Shown here piece by piece: positions 10,080 to 21,900 of a DNA stretch of 64,000 nt. Below the pieces are notes generated by a model, which was given only the letters and a program-made list of their open reading frames with translations, searched no databases and was not told the origin of the DNA. Location of the stretch: contig JAPFFF010000015.1 of NCBI GenBank assembly GCA_039105265.1, positions 3,100,001-3,164,000 of the forward strand. The letters are read 5' to 3'. A program made the translations under genes and the position numbers. The first letter of the stretch is position 1, and every line of letters starts with the position of its first letter. The stretch comes from Tritrichomonas musculus. Taxonomy: Eukaryota > Parabasalia > Tritrichomonadida > Tritrichomonadidae.

Positions 10080-12320
10080 TGAAGATGAAACATAATTATA
10101 TTCAACTTTATTTTTCATTAAAATTTGAATGGTTTATATATTTTTCTCACAAATTTTTTATTAAACTTAATGCTGAATTCATGGAAGTTCAATAATTAAT
10201 ATAGTGATTAATTTCGTTATATAAACGTATAAAATATTAAAATGTTTATATTTGCCTCAAATCACAATTTTTACGAGATTTATACTCATCTTATTATTGG
10301 ATTAATACAAAAATTATTTAAAAACTTTCAATATAATTATCTGCTTTTATAACAATATGATAAATGATATTAGTTTTCTTCATCATTTTTGTTGAGATTT
10401 AAAATTGAATGGTTTATTTTTTAACGTACGAAAAAACAATTCAAATAAAAAGAGTGAATCCTAGCTGAATAGGTGGAGCACTTTTTTGATTTTTTTTTTA
10501 TATATCATCAAGCATCAAATGATACAATAAATGAACCCGTTTTTGAAAATCAAACATTAATATATATGAAATTATTGGTGATATAGATTTTTTTTGTTAT
10601 TTTTCATTAATCATTTGAGTTATGGCTTATGAAATGCAATTAAATATAAACAACTAATAATAATAAATATGAATTGATGCTCCATTCCTACATAATACAA
10701 ATAGGATATGAATTATGATCATTTTAAAATATAATATCATCTCTTTCATATCAGTTGAAAATCCCAATTGGTTGGTATAAATATAATGATATACACTGTT
10801 ATAACAATAATCATTAATATGAAATGATAAAATCAAGTTTGAATATTCAAAAAGTTTGATGTGAAGTGAGCACTCTTTCATCTCAATGAACAAAATTATA
10901 AATGTATTTATTTCATATGTAAAAGATCATAGTTTGCCTATTTTTATGCATTGATATAAATTAAAAAAGCATGAAAATTAATTATTTTAAAAATGGTATA
11001 AGTAATATTTATGGCATTTTGCACCCGTAATATTTATCTATTAAATTTTTAATCACATTTCTCATAAAAGAATAAATAAAATAAATAATGCATTCATAAA
11101 TAAAATAATACGACTCGAGATGAATTAAATTCAAAAAGTAGTCAAGAATATTGGGCGATATTTAAACATGTTTAGTTTGAAACCATCGTTTTATTATTAA
11201 AAATGCTTTTTATTTAATAATTGGAAACATATTTTATTAATATGTTAACGAGAATCAATTGAAATTTCATTCAAAAATATTATTTTGAAGGAATTATTTC
11301 GCAAAATTAAAAAATAAACCAAATACAAAAAATATTAGATTTTTAATTTTTCTTTTAATTTTCATAAAATAACAGTTCTAAAATGCTTTAAAGAATTAAA
11401 TAAGTCATATTTATTGATTTGATCCGATCTAAACACTTTGATTGATGACAAAAATGTATTATGCAAATAATTTTATGAACGTTAAGTCACTTCACATTAA
11501 TATATTAGAAATATCTTTTTACTTAGCCAAAAATAGTATGAAAATTATATTTAAATTAGGCATTAAAACTCATTATTATTATTATAAAGAAAAAGTTTTG
11601 GCGAAAATTCTAGGGCCAATTTTTTTTGTTAGCCCAATTATTAATAACACTCATTTTAAACGCTGGATTTCAAGTATATTGAGATAATTATTGGACTTTT
11701 CATTTATTTATTCAATAAAAACTATATTATCTTACAAAGGATCAAATTTATTAAAAAATGGGGAAGATATGTTGAATTTAATCTTTCGACGATTTTGCTC
11801 AAAAGAAGAAAAAAATGGGATATTTATATGTAATATTTGATATTATTTATTTCCTATGATTTTTATAAAATTTGAATAATTAGAAATAGCAATTTTATTC
11901 ATTTTTAATTTTTTTTTTTTTTTTTTTAATTTGAATTCAAAGTATTGAAATAAAGACTTTCGCTAAAAAATTAAATGCATATTTGTCCCTCTAAACCATA
12001 TATTTGAACAATAACTTTTGAGGAAAAGCTATTTTTATTATTAAATCAAAAAAATTGTTTGAATATCTATGCATTTCCATATTTTTTTTTATTATTTATT
12101 GAGATTTCAAAACGAAAAACTTCACAAACATTTTGGAAATATTTTAGATGTAATTAATTGTAGATTGTTTTTGAAATAAAAAAAAAAAAAATGATTCAAG
12201 TAGCAAATAAAAAAGAAATCGATAATTCATAAAATATTTTCAATTATTTTAAAATTTTCAAGAGTTAAGTATTTCTCTTATTTGAATTTCTCAAGCTTTA
12301 TAATCACAACAATTGTTATC

Positions 12321-12372
<52 letters not shown>

Positions 12373-12612
12373 GAATTGGAATTTCAAAATACATATCCAC
12401 TTTTTGAGAAAGAAAAATATGACATTCTATATGTTATCTCAAAATAAACTTGAATCAAAAACGATAAGACCCCCAATGTGAAATTTATTTCAATTATGAC
12501 AAATGAAAAAAAATTGATGGAATTCATAAAAAGAAATTTGGTATATAGTATTTTAATAATAAAATGCATTATAAATTATATATGTGTAAATTGAATCGTA
12601 ATTATTTCAAAT

Positions 12613-12647
<35 letters not shown>

Positions 12648-12735
12648 AAAAAAAAAAGAAGAAAGAAGAATAACTATGATTAGTCACAAATAGAAAAAAA
12701 TGAATTTGATTGATTTAATTAGTAATTTTTATTTT

Positions 12736-12772
<37 letters not shown>

Positions 12773-13173
12773 CATATAACCATGTTTTTTTCTAATAATC
12801 CCAAAGATATCTAAATAAAAATGATAATATAATGTACTATAAAATTGTGGTAATACTACGGAAATGAAATAAAAAAATGAGTGATAGGCAACAAATAAAA
12901 TTAAATTTTTTTTTGTAAAAGTCAATAATTTCTGATTTTATAATATAAAAAAAATGTATCATAGTATGTTATTCATTATTAAAGTTTTTCCAAGATTTTG
13001 CATTTTAATAATTGCAAAATTGTGAAATCCCAAATGATAATTCCAAGTTTTTAAATATGGTATAAATGAGAAATAAAATGTTTAGAGAGCAAAAAAGAAG
13101 AAAATAATAGTATTTCATTGATATTTAACTTTTTCAATATGAATACAATTTTTGAATAAAACAAATTTTAAAA
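10080..13173. other. Gene-poor AT-rich region with long homopolymers
   Basis: No open frame resembles a protein family. The longest (11442-11687 plus, 10654-10893 minus) are low-complexity. The region holds a run of about 50 A (12322-12371) and T runs at about 12614-12641 and 12738-12767. No RNA gene seen. Confidence 0.55.
12322..12371. repeat. Poly(A) run of about 50 bases
   Basis: Uninterrupted A homopolymer. Two long T runs follow within 450 bp (12614-12641, 12738-12767). Length is unreliable in most sequencing data. Confidence 0.95.
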
Positions 13174-14550
13174 ATGATTGTTTGCCTCTTCCTATCATTT
13201 TTAACGTCATCAATTGATATTCCACAATATTCTATTATTTTTGTAAGTTCAAAAGGCCAAAATAAATTTGAGTCTTTTGTTGAATTACTAAATAATAATA
13301 AAAATAAATTATGTCAAGATCTATATAGATATGAACATGAAATACAAAGCTGTGAAGATCTTTATGCACCTTTACAAAATGCCATTTATACAACAGGTCG
13401 TAATATCAATTCAAATTTAAAAAAAGTTTTAGATTCTGCTGAATTTCTTTTTATCATTGTTGATGAAGTTTATGAAACAATTGATTTCAATAATTTAATT
13501 GTAGAAAATGTAGTTTTTCTTTCATATGATCCTTACATGTATTATAATTATGGAATAAACAAATTGGATTTGACAAATATAAAGAATTATTCTTCAAACA
13601 CAATTAAAGCCATTCAAAGAATAACAAGTAAAATTTACGGTGAAAGTGCTCAATCTTTTGCCTCATTATGTGGTCAATTAATTGAATCATCTCATGAAAG
13701 CAATCGAAAAACTTCTTCAGATTTTTTAACAGTTTCAATTGAAGGAAATATAAAAAGTAAAGTTTCTTTTCTATCAATATCAAATATTAATTTAAAAATA
13801 ATACATAATGATTTAAATATTCACACTCTTTATTCATACAATTCAAGAATTGATCCAAATTCTTTATGGGTAGGTTCGACTAATTTCATTGCAAATCCAG
13901 GATCTTATTCATTTGATAAAGTTCATGTTGAACAGTGGGGTTTGATTATGTATGATGAAATAAACTCATTTCATATGATGAGTTTTAAAGAAAAGGATTG
14001 GTGTGTAAAATCAACAAATGATGGTTTAGATGCTGATTATTGTTTTATTGTTCCCAAAACTTGTGCCAATTACTTCAATTGGATTGTTAGAGGGAGAACT
14101 ATATATCTTTCTGCGAATCCATATTCAATTGGTGAAAAAAATAATATTAATATTTCAATTATATATGATTTACCTAGGAGGTCATTATTAGATACATTAT
14201 CATATTATAATGTTGAAATTATTCCATATGGAAATTGGTCAAAATATGAAAACAAACCAAAAGTATCAATAAATTATGATAAAGATCTTTTCCATTTGGA
14301 TTATAACATGAGTGTTGCCTCAATGTTTTCAATTGAAGAAGAATCACCTTATTCTTATAAGCCAATAAATAGGAAGAAAAAATTGCCAGTTGTTAAAAAA
14401 CCAAAAAATTCTAAAATGATCGGAATTGTTTGTGGCATTTTATTTGTGATTGCTTGTACAATACTTTTCGTTACAATTGCCGTCATTTATAGACCTAAGA
14501 ATCATAGTTCTGAAGAAGAACAATTAAAAAATGAAGTTGAAGATATATGA
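13174..14550 (+). CDS. Predicted type I membrane protein, 458 residues, function unknown
   Basis: The N-terminus (MIVCLFLSFLTSSID) fits a short signal peptide. One clear membrane segment lies at about residues 415-439 (MIGIVCGILFVIACTILFVT), followed by a short acidic cytoplasmic tail of about 19 residues. The roughly 390-residue outer region is rich in Asn, Ser and Tyr with several N-glycosylation-type NxS/T sites and scattered cysteines, including C-E-D-L, W-C-V-K and Y-C-F. I recognise no catalytic motif or adhesion domain. The architecture suits a surface or endomembrane protein of a trichomonad. It converges tail-to-tail with the next gene (49 bp gap). A TCATTG initiator-like sequence lies about 60 bp upstream. 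The frame is intact with ordinary codon use. Confidence 0.8.
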   Translation: MIVCLFLSFLTSSIDIPQYSIIFVSSKGQNKFESFVELLNNNKNKLCQDLYRYEHEIQSCEDLYAPLQNAIYTTGRNINSNLKKVLDSAEFLFIIVDEVYETIDFNNLIVENVVFLSYDPYMYYNYGINKLDLTNIKNYSSNTIKAIQRITSKIYGESAQSFASLCGQLIESSHESNRKTSSDFLTVSIEGNIKSKVSFLSISNINLKIIHNDLNIHTLYSYNSRIDPNSLWVGSTNFIANPGSYSFDKVHVEQWGLIMYDEINSFHMMSFKEKDWCVKSTNDGLDADYCFIVPKTCANYFNWIVRGRTIYLSANPYSIGEKNNINISIIYDLPRRSLLDTLSYYNVEIIPYGNWSKYENKPKVSINYDKDLFHLDYNMSVASMFSIEEESPYSYKPINRKKKLPVVKKPKNSKMIGIVCGILFVIACTILFVTIAVIYRPKNHSSEEEQLKNEVEDI

Positions 14551-14599
14551 TTTTAATTTTTATTAAATGAATTATCATTAAATTCTGTTTTTTATTATT

Positions 14600-15802
14600 T
14601 TATGGCTCTTCTTCATTGATAGAATATGGACTGATTTCGATTTGTTTCTGGAAAGATGGTTCTATCTTTTCACCATAGTCAGCTCCATTTGCGTTAGATG
14701 AAATATTTAACTTGCCATTATGATCATAACCTGATACAACATTTGAATTAATTTTATAAGCAGAATTAAAATTCTGTTTTAATCCTTCAGTATCAATATC
14801 AGATTGATCCATTTTATTTGTTTTATGAAAAGTTGTTTTTATTGCTTGAAGATCAAGCTGCATATAATCACATCTAAGTCCTCCTTTATTTTTAGGTTTC
14901 ATTGAAATATGTTTTATAAGCTTCATTCTCATATATATTCCAATTGAACTCCAACAAGAAGTGACCAAAGTTGAATATCCAAACAATTTCAAAAAATATA
15001 CTAAACAAACACCACCAAGAGTTGGAATCCATTTTGTAACACATGGTGTTTTTTCGCCTGGTGCTCTAGTTGTTCCACATATTTTTTCATACATATCAGG
15101 AACCTCGAAATGATTATCTACATTGACCAATAAGTCATGCGCTCTGCAATCATCATAGGCCAGTTGTCTCATACTATTAATTAAATTTGTTACTTCTTTG
15201 TCAAACCTAAATTCACAATAAATATATCCATGTATTAATGATGTATCTTCAGTCAACCTAATCGGATTGCCTTCTTCTTGCCAAGATGCATACCTGAGTT
15301 GAAACTGATTTCGATATGTGTACACTTTTTCTGTTATTTTTTCACGAACTTCTCTTCCTTGTGCATCAAGATATGTTCTATAATGGTATTCATAATGATA
15401 GGCTTCACCAGTGACAAAAATATTTGGTGGAAATGACCTATTTTGAGCTATTTTTTCTTGAAAAGTATTATTATCATCAAATCCTGCTATTAATTCTTGA
15501 TCTAATCCATCTTGGTTATTAAATGTATTAAAACAGCAGCAGCAAATATTTATAAAAGTTGATAATATACCAGCAAAATAAAAAAATATACCAAGTGATA
15601 AATAAATAATAAAATCAATACCTTGATTCTTAATATCTGTTTCGACTAGTCCAATCAAAAATGCAATTCCAAGATTCACCATTAAACTTGCAAAATATAT
15701 TCCAAAAGGAGGTGGTGATTTTCGTTTTAAAAATGGGATTAATTGTGCAAAATGTGTAGGTAATGATATAATTCCTATTAAAAACCAAATTATACGAGCC
15801 AT
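14600..15802 (-). CDS. Multi-pass membrane protein resembling TMEM151 family
   Basis: About 400 residues from the first ATG (MARIIWFLIGIISLP); the frame extends six codons further without an ATG. Membrane segments are visible near residues 3-20, 38-55 and 65-88, the last ending in a CCCC run, and again near 262-285. The central soluble part contains YHYEYHYRTYLDAQGREV, then EKVYTYRNQFQLRYASWQEE. This recalls the conserved core of TMEM151 proteins (CYHY...R...G...EKV...F.Y.SWED). I infer membership from that pattern and the layout. The cytoplasmic C-terminus (about 300-400) is Asn/Gln/Ser-rich. The stop TAAAATAA carries the UAAA polyadenylation pattern. Function of TMEM151 proteins is poorly known, so no role is assigned. 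Confidence 0.7.
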   Translation of the reverse strand: MARIIWFLIGIISLPTHFAQLIPFLKRKSPPPFGIYFASLMVNLGIAFLIGLVETDIKNQGIDFIIYLSLGIFFYFAGILSTFINICCCCFNTFNNQDGLDQELIAGFDDNNTFQEKIAQNRSFPPNIFVTGEAYHYEYHYRTYLDAQGREVREKITEKVYTYRNQFQLRYASWQEEGNPIRLTEDTSLIHGYIYCEFRFDKEVTNLINSMRQLAYDDCRAHDLLVNVDNHFEVPDMYEKICGTTRAPGEKTPCVTKWIPTLGGVCLVYFLKLFGYSTLVTSCWSSIGIYMRMKLIKHISMKPKNKGGLRCDYMQLDLQAIKTTFHKTNKMDQSDIDTEGLKQNFNSAYKINSNVVSGYDHNGKLNISSNANGADYGEKIEPSFQKQIEISPYSINEEEP

Positions 15803-16049
15803 TTGTAATTTGTATGGCAAAATACTTTTGTGTATTTATTTTCCTATATGCATTCAAATTTCTCCATTCAAAAATTTTTCTTTTAAGTTTCAAGTATTAT
15901 CAAAAAGAAAATTTTTTTTGTTTGGATAACAATACTTAAAATTATTTTTTTCTTATTTATTTCAATTAAAAAATAATGGAAAATAAAAAAAGTATAAGAA
16001 TATCAAAAAACATTTAAAATAATTATGTAATATGAGAAGTAGATTGATA

Positions 16050-16238
16050 CTAATCTTCATTGGTATTTGGTTTCGTGCCAACCGCAATGAATCCGTCATT
16101 TTGATCATTTTCTGATGGGGAATCTTCGATTATTCTTCGTTTACAAGTGCATGAGAATATCGAAATTAGAATGAAAACAACAAGCATAAATCCAAAAACA
16201 AAATATCCGAATGTTCCGAGTGTTTCGCTTTGAAACAT
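16050..16238 (-). CDS. Small single-pass membrane protein, 62 residues
   Basis: The frame starts with ATG and has one strong hydrophobic helix at about residues 10-30 (FGYFVFGFMLVVFILISIF). A Cys/basic cluster (SCTCKRR) follows, then an acidic tail. Basic residues just after the helix predict a cytoplasmic C-terminus, and the paired cysteines could be palmitoylated. It lies about 250 bp upstream of the TMEM151-like gene on the same strand. It could be a separate small gene or the relic of a longer one; its clean composition favours a real gene. Function unknown. Confidence 0.5.
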   Translation of the reverse strand: MFQSETLGTFGYFVFGFMLVVFILISIFSCTCKRRIIEDSPSENDQNDGFIAVGTKPNTNED

Positions 16239-17790
16239 TTGTATATTCTAAAGAAAAAATATCTAAATCAAAAAATATGATCAAGATTGGCCTTGAAGGT
16301 GATTACCTCAAATTTTTCTATAATTATATTCAATTTATAGAAAAATTTTGAAATAACTTTAACAATGGCATATAAATTGAATATACTCTGAGAATATAAA
16401 GAAATTATAATATAACTTGTCGCACAAAAATAATCATTCAACAAATGATTCACTAAATTTATTTATGTAATAAATGAAATTGAAATTATTATAAAAAACT
16501 ATTTACAAGTAATTTCGATTAAAAATAATAATTTTGGATTTTTACATATCACCGAAAAAAAATAAAATATTTTTTGCTAGTTTTATTGTCTTCAAAATAA
16601 TGGTTGTTGAAATTCACAAAAGATAAAAAATGTGAAAAAAAATATGAAATTCCAGCTTTCAAACAATATTTTTCATTTCTTTATTATCACTTGTTTTTAT
16701 TGATTTCAATTAAATGATCAACAATTCTTTCAATTTTATAAAAAAAAAAAAAAACTGTTTCATGCATATGACTATTCCCTGCAGTATTTATTAAAAATTT
16801 TCACAAAATCTTCTGTATTGCATTTTTTATTCAATGCTTGAGCATTATCAATCGCAAAAATCGACCTTTACTTTAAATTCTCAATTTCAGAAATTGTTAA
16901 CACAAATACCAATTTCCACCAAACAATTATCAAAAACAATATTTTTTATTCATAATCAAGTGCAATTTTATTTGTTTGAAATGAAGAAGAAAATTTAGAG
17001 ACAATGATATAATTAATTAAAATTACATTATCTCACTATGGAAATTTAATTAATGCAACAAATTATTAATAGGGAAGAATTTAGAGGAGGTATTTTTGTT
17101 GAACAATCATGTTCATTAACAATAAATAAATTCGTTTTTCACCAATACAGTACAAAAAGTTGTATAAGTGGTTATATTTGTAGATAACAAAAGAAAGTTG
17201 GTGAATATGGAGGATTTAAGTTTATTTAATGTTGATATTAAATAATGATATTTTCAAGAATGTTCTACTAAAAACAATGATGAAGAAAAAACAGATCAAG
17301 CTATTTTTAATTGCAATTATTTCGATTAAAGAGTAAAATAAACAGTTGACAAATCATTTGAAGATGAAAAGTTTTTAAAAATATGATACAAATGAACAAA
17401 ACCGTTGAATTTGTATCCTTATTAGATTCACCAATATCAACTTCACTTTGATTACTTTTTGAGTCAAAATTAATGTCACTTGAAGAAGAGAGATACAGAT
17501 TAGCATGAGGAAATTAGTTCTTTTTTATTTGATGAAATTGTAATAAAAGAGTTAAAAATAAAGATCTCTATGCATCAAATTGAAATGCAAGTAATGTTGA
17601 TGTTCATGTATAATGTTATTAGGGGAATCGTATTTTTCTACACAACTTTTTGAAAACTTTTTAACTTTTTGAATACTTTTTTATTCAATTTTGGCTAAAT
17701 AATGCATAATTATATAGTTCAAATAGCTTCCCGACTCATGGATAGAAAAACTATTCAAAAAGTGGTGTAGAAAAAACAATATATGCTGCG
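16239..17790. other. Non-coding or heavily decayed region
   Basis: No convincing gene. Slightly less AT-rich stretches around 17.1-17.6 kb read like decayed coding sequence but no family is recognisable. A short inverted repeat lies near 16310-16360 (AAATTTTTCTATAA and its complement). Confidence 0.45.
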
Positions 17791-17898
17791 TAAGTATACC
17801 TCAAAGCGACCGTTTGGAGCAACTTTGAGAGGTTATGTTGCTCAATGGAGGAACTTTGAATAGAAAGTTCCTCCAAACGGTCGCTTTGAGGTATACTT
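17791..17898. mobile_element. 108-bp MITE with flanking direct repeats
   Basis: Inverted arms of about 36 bp (17791-17827 and 17864-17899; arms start TAAGTATACCTCAAAGCGAC) differ at one base and flank a 36-bp loop. The loop holds a further direct copy of GGAGGAACTTTGAA. The element is bounded on both sides by ATGCTGCG (17783-17790 and 17899-17906), an 8 to 9-bp target duplication of hAT or MULE type. Its G+C is well above the surroundings. Confidence 0.8.
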
Positions 17899-17906
17899 AT
17901 GCTGCG

Positions 17907-18890
17907 AAGTATTTAAATGACAATAAAAAATATTCTGCGAAAATAAACCATTGTTCCGAAGCTATGAGTGGTCATCAACGAATGCTTTTCTCTGGTGAAT
18001 CTTAAGCGTTAAAATAATTTCTATAATCCATCAATTGGCAAGTTGAAAGGTGTGGATTTCCAATGCCTTTGGGATTCAACATTTCTACAAAATTTCTCAT
18101 GTAATGATCAGTCAAACGCAGCCTGAACAAAGAAAAGAAATTGCTGACAGATTCGAACTGGGCATCAGTTAAAATAAATCATATTATTATGTATCGCAGA
18201 TGAGATCTATCATCAACCTAGATCTGAAGCCAGAAAGCGTTCTTGTGGCAATATATTTTTGAGATTTTTGATAATCAAAGAAATCTGAGATAAAGCGTTC
18301 TTGTGGCATTTAATTGATTTAGTTGGTAATGAACTTTTATCAATATGACTTTCAGATGATGAACCATTTAAAATTAATATCATTGATGTATTTACTTGAA
18401 TATGGTGACAAATCTTATTTTTTACCTAAAGATTATTCAATATCACTGATTACTTTGTTTACCGATTTTTATTTTCCAGAATCTCTTTTTAGTGATAAAT
18501 AATTTCAAAATATTTTGAAAGAAAAATCTTGAAAATATCTCAATGAAAGCATATAATATATAATATAATAATTAATAGATAATTATTGTCTTTTTTATTA
18601 AAAATAAATGATTTGAATTTGTAACTATAACAAGATAAATGAAAAATTTGAAATAATATTTGAAAAGTTTACAATTTTTTTTTCTCAGAATAAGAACGTA
18701 GATAATATTGAAAATTACAACGTTGTAATTCTTTCAAAAAAAGTGCTACTTTCCTAGATTTGAAAAGTATTCTGAAAACTTCATTATTCTATTATGCTTG
18801 ATTCAGAACGCTTCCATTGTACGATTTAAAATCATTCCTTTCAATAAAATTCAAAATATTTCTTTCAATAAAATTCTAATATGATACAAT
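17907..18890. other. Decayed region upstream of the ankyrin array
   Basis: Contains a 17-bp direct repeat (AAAGCGTTCTTGTGGCA) at about 18234 and 18292. Some stretches around 18.05-18.45 kb have coding-like composition broken by stops. No family recognised. Confidence 0.4.
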
Positions 18891-18999
18891 TTTATAAAAC
18901 AGCATTTTATTTGGCAGTTCAAGAAGAAAACATTGAAAAAGTCAAACTTCTGTTAAATGATGATAAACTCGATATCAATCTTCTTAATATTTTAAATAT

Positions 19000-21900
19000 A
19001 TTTTTAATAAAATTCAAAATCATATCTTTCAATATAATTCAAAATCATATCATTCAATGACATTCAAAATCATATCTTCCAATGAAATTCAAAATCATAC
19101 CTTTCAATAAAATTCAAGATCATATCTTTCAATAGAATTCAAAATCATATCTTTCAATTATGTTCAAATTAAAAATATATTTATCAAACAGCATTATATT
19201 TGGCTGTTGAAAAAGGAAATATTGAAATCGTCAAGCTTTTATTAAATAATGATAAACTTGATATCAATCTTGGATATATTTTAAACCATTTTTTTTTAAT
19301 AAAATTCGAAATCATATCTTTAAATGAAATTCAAAATCATATTTTTCAATGATATTCAAGATCATATTATTAAATAGTATTAAAAATCATATCTTTTAAT
19401 AAAATTCAAGATCATATCTTTCAATGAAATTCAAAACATATTTTTCAATAATATTCAAGATCATATCTTTCAATGAAATTCAAGATCATATCTTTCAATA
19501 CCATTCAAAGTCATATCTTTTAATGATATTCAAAAAATATTTTTTAATAATATCCTAAATCATATCTTTCAATCAAATTCAAAATCATATCTTTCAATAT
19601 AATTAAAAATCATATTTTTCAATTGGATTCAAAATCATGTCTTTCAATAAAATTAAAAATAACAACTTTTAATTACATTCAAAATCATATTTTTCAATGA
19701 TATTAAAAATCATCTTTTTCAATGAAATTCAAAATCATATATTTCAATGAAATTTTTATATAATATAATTATATAAAACAGCATTTTATTTGGCTGTTGA
19801 AAAAGGAAATATTGAAATCATCAAACTTTTATTAAATAATGATAAGCTTAATATCAATTTGGGATTTATTTTAAACAATTCATTTTAATGCAATTCAAAA
19901 ACATATCTTTCGATTTCATTCAAAATCATATATTTCAATAATATTCAAAATCATATATTTCAATACTATTCAAAATCATATCTTTCAATTGGATTCAAAA
20001 TCATATCTTTCAATGGCATTCAAAATCATGTCTTTCAATAAAATTAAAAATTATATCTTTCGATAATATTCAAAATCATATCTTTCAATAAAATTAAAAA
20101 TTTATCATTCAATGACATTCAAAATCATATCTTTCAATAAAATTCAAAATCATATCATTCAATAACATTCAAAATCATATTTTTCAATGGAATTAAAAAT
20201 CATATATTTCAATTCAATTCAAAATCATGTATTTCAATGTAATTCAAATTCATATCTTTCGATTGGATTCATAAGAATATCTTTCAATTGGATTCAAAAT
20301 CATATATTTTAATAAAATTTAAAATCATATCTTTCAATGACATTCAAAATCATATCTTTCAATGGAATTAAAAATCATATCTTTCAATAAAATTCAAAAT
20401 CATATCTTTCAATTGGATCCAAAATCATATCTTTCAATAGAATTCAAAATCATATCTTTCAATAAAATTAAAAATAAAATATATCAATAATATTCAAAAT
20501 AATATGTTTCAATGGAATTCAGAATCATATCTTTCAATGACATTCAGAATCAAATCTTTCAATTATATTCAAAATCATATCTTTCAATAATATTCAAAAT
20601 CATATCTTTCAATTACATTCAAAATCATATCTTTCAATAGAATTAAAAATAAAATATATCAATCATATTCAAAATAATATGATTCAATGAAATTATGATA
20701 TAATATAATTTAATCAAACAGCATTATATTTGGCAGTTGAAAAAGAAAATATTGAAATTGTGAAACTTTTATTAAATAATGATAAACTTGATATCAATTT
20801 TGGATATATTTTAAACAATTTATTTAAATAAAATTCGAAATCATATCTTTCAATAAAATTCAAAATCATATTTTTCAATGAAATTCAAGATCATATTTTT
20901 CAATGAAATTCAAAATCATATATTTTAATAAAATTCAAAATCATATCTTTCAATGACATTCAAAACCATATATTTCAATTTCATTCAAAATCATATCTTT
21001 CAATATAATTCAAGACCAAATCTTTCAATAACATTCAAAATCATATTGTTCAATGATATTCAAAATCATATCTTTAAATGGAATTCAAAATCATATATTT
21101 CAATTATATTCTAATAAAAAAATATTTATAAAACTGTATTTTGTTTGGCTATTGAAAAAAAAAATATTGAAATTATCAAACTTTTATTGGCAAATGACAA
21201 ACTCGATATCAATAATGTATTTATTTTAAACAACTCATTTTAATAAAATTCGAAGTCAAATCATTTAATGATATTCAGAAGCATGTCATTTAATTACATT
21301 CTCAATCATATCTTTCAATAGAATTCTAAAATCATATATTTCAATGGAATTTAAAACCATATCTTTCAATGAAATTTTGATATAACATGATTTTATAAAA
21401 CAGCATTATATTTGGCTGTTGAAAATGAAAATATTGAAGTCATCAAACTTTTATTAGCAAATGACAAACTTGACATCAATCTTGTATATATTTTAAACAA
21501 TTCATTTTAATAAAATTAGAAGTCATATCATTTAATGATATTCAAAAACATATTTTTTAATGAAATTCAAAAATATATCATTCAATTACATTCAAAATCA
21601 TATCTTTCAACAGAATCCAAAAACATATCTTTCAATCATATTCAAAATCATATCTTTCAATGACATTCAAAATCATATATTTCAATTTCATTCAAAATCA
21701 TATCTTTCAATTATATTCAAAATCATATTATTTTAATGAAATTCAAAATCATATCTTTCGATACTATTCAAAATCATATATTTCAATTATATTCAAAATC
21801 ATCTATTTAAATGGAATTCGAAATCATATCTTTGAACGAAGTTTTAATATAATTTATAAGTCAGTATTATATTTGGCAGTTGAAAAAGAAAACATTGAAA

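Noticed and set aside
12719-12925. Minus-strand 68-residue open frame
   Set aside because: Its end is a lysine run from a T homopolymer; the composition is not protein-like.
16268-16453. 61-residue minus-strand frame
   Set aside because: It overlaps a short inverted repeat and has no start context or family pattern.
18020-18460. Possible decayed gene with RSEARKRSCG-like residues
   Set aside because: Composition is suggestive, but stops interrupt it and no family is recognisable; left as a decayed region.
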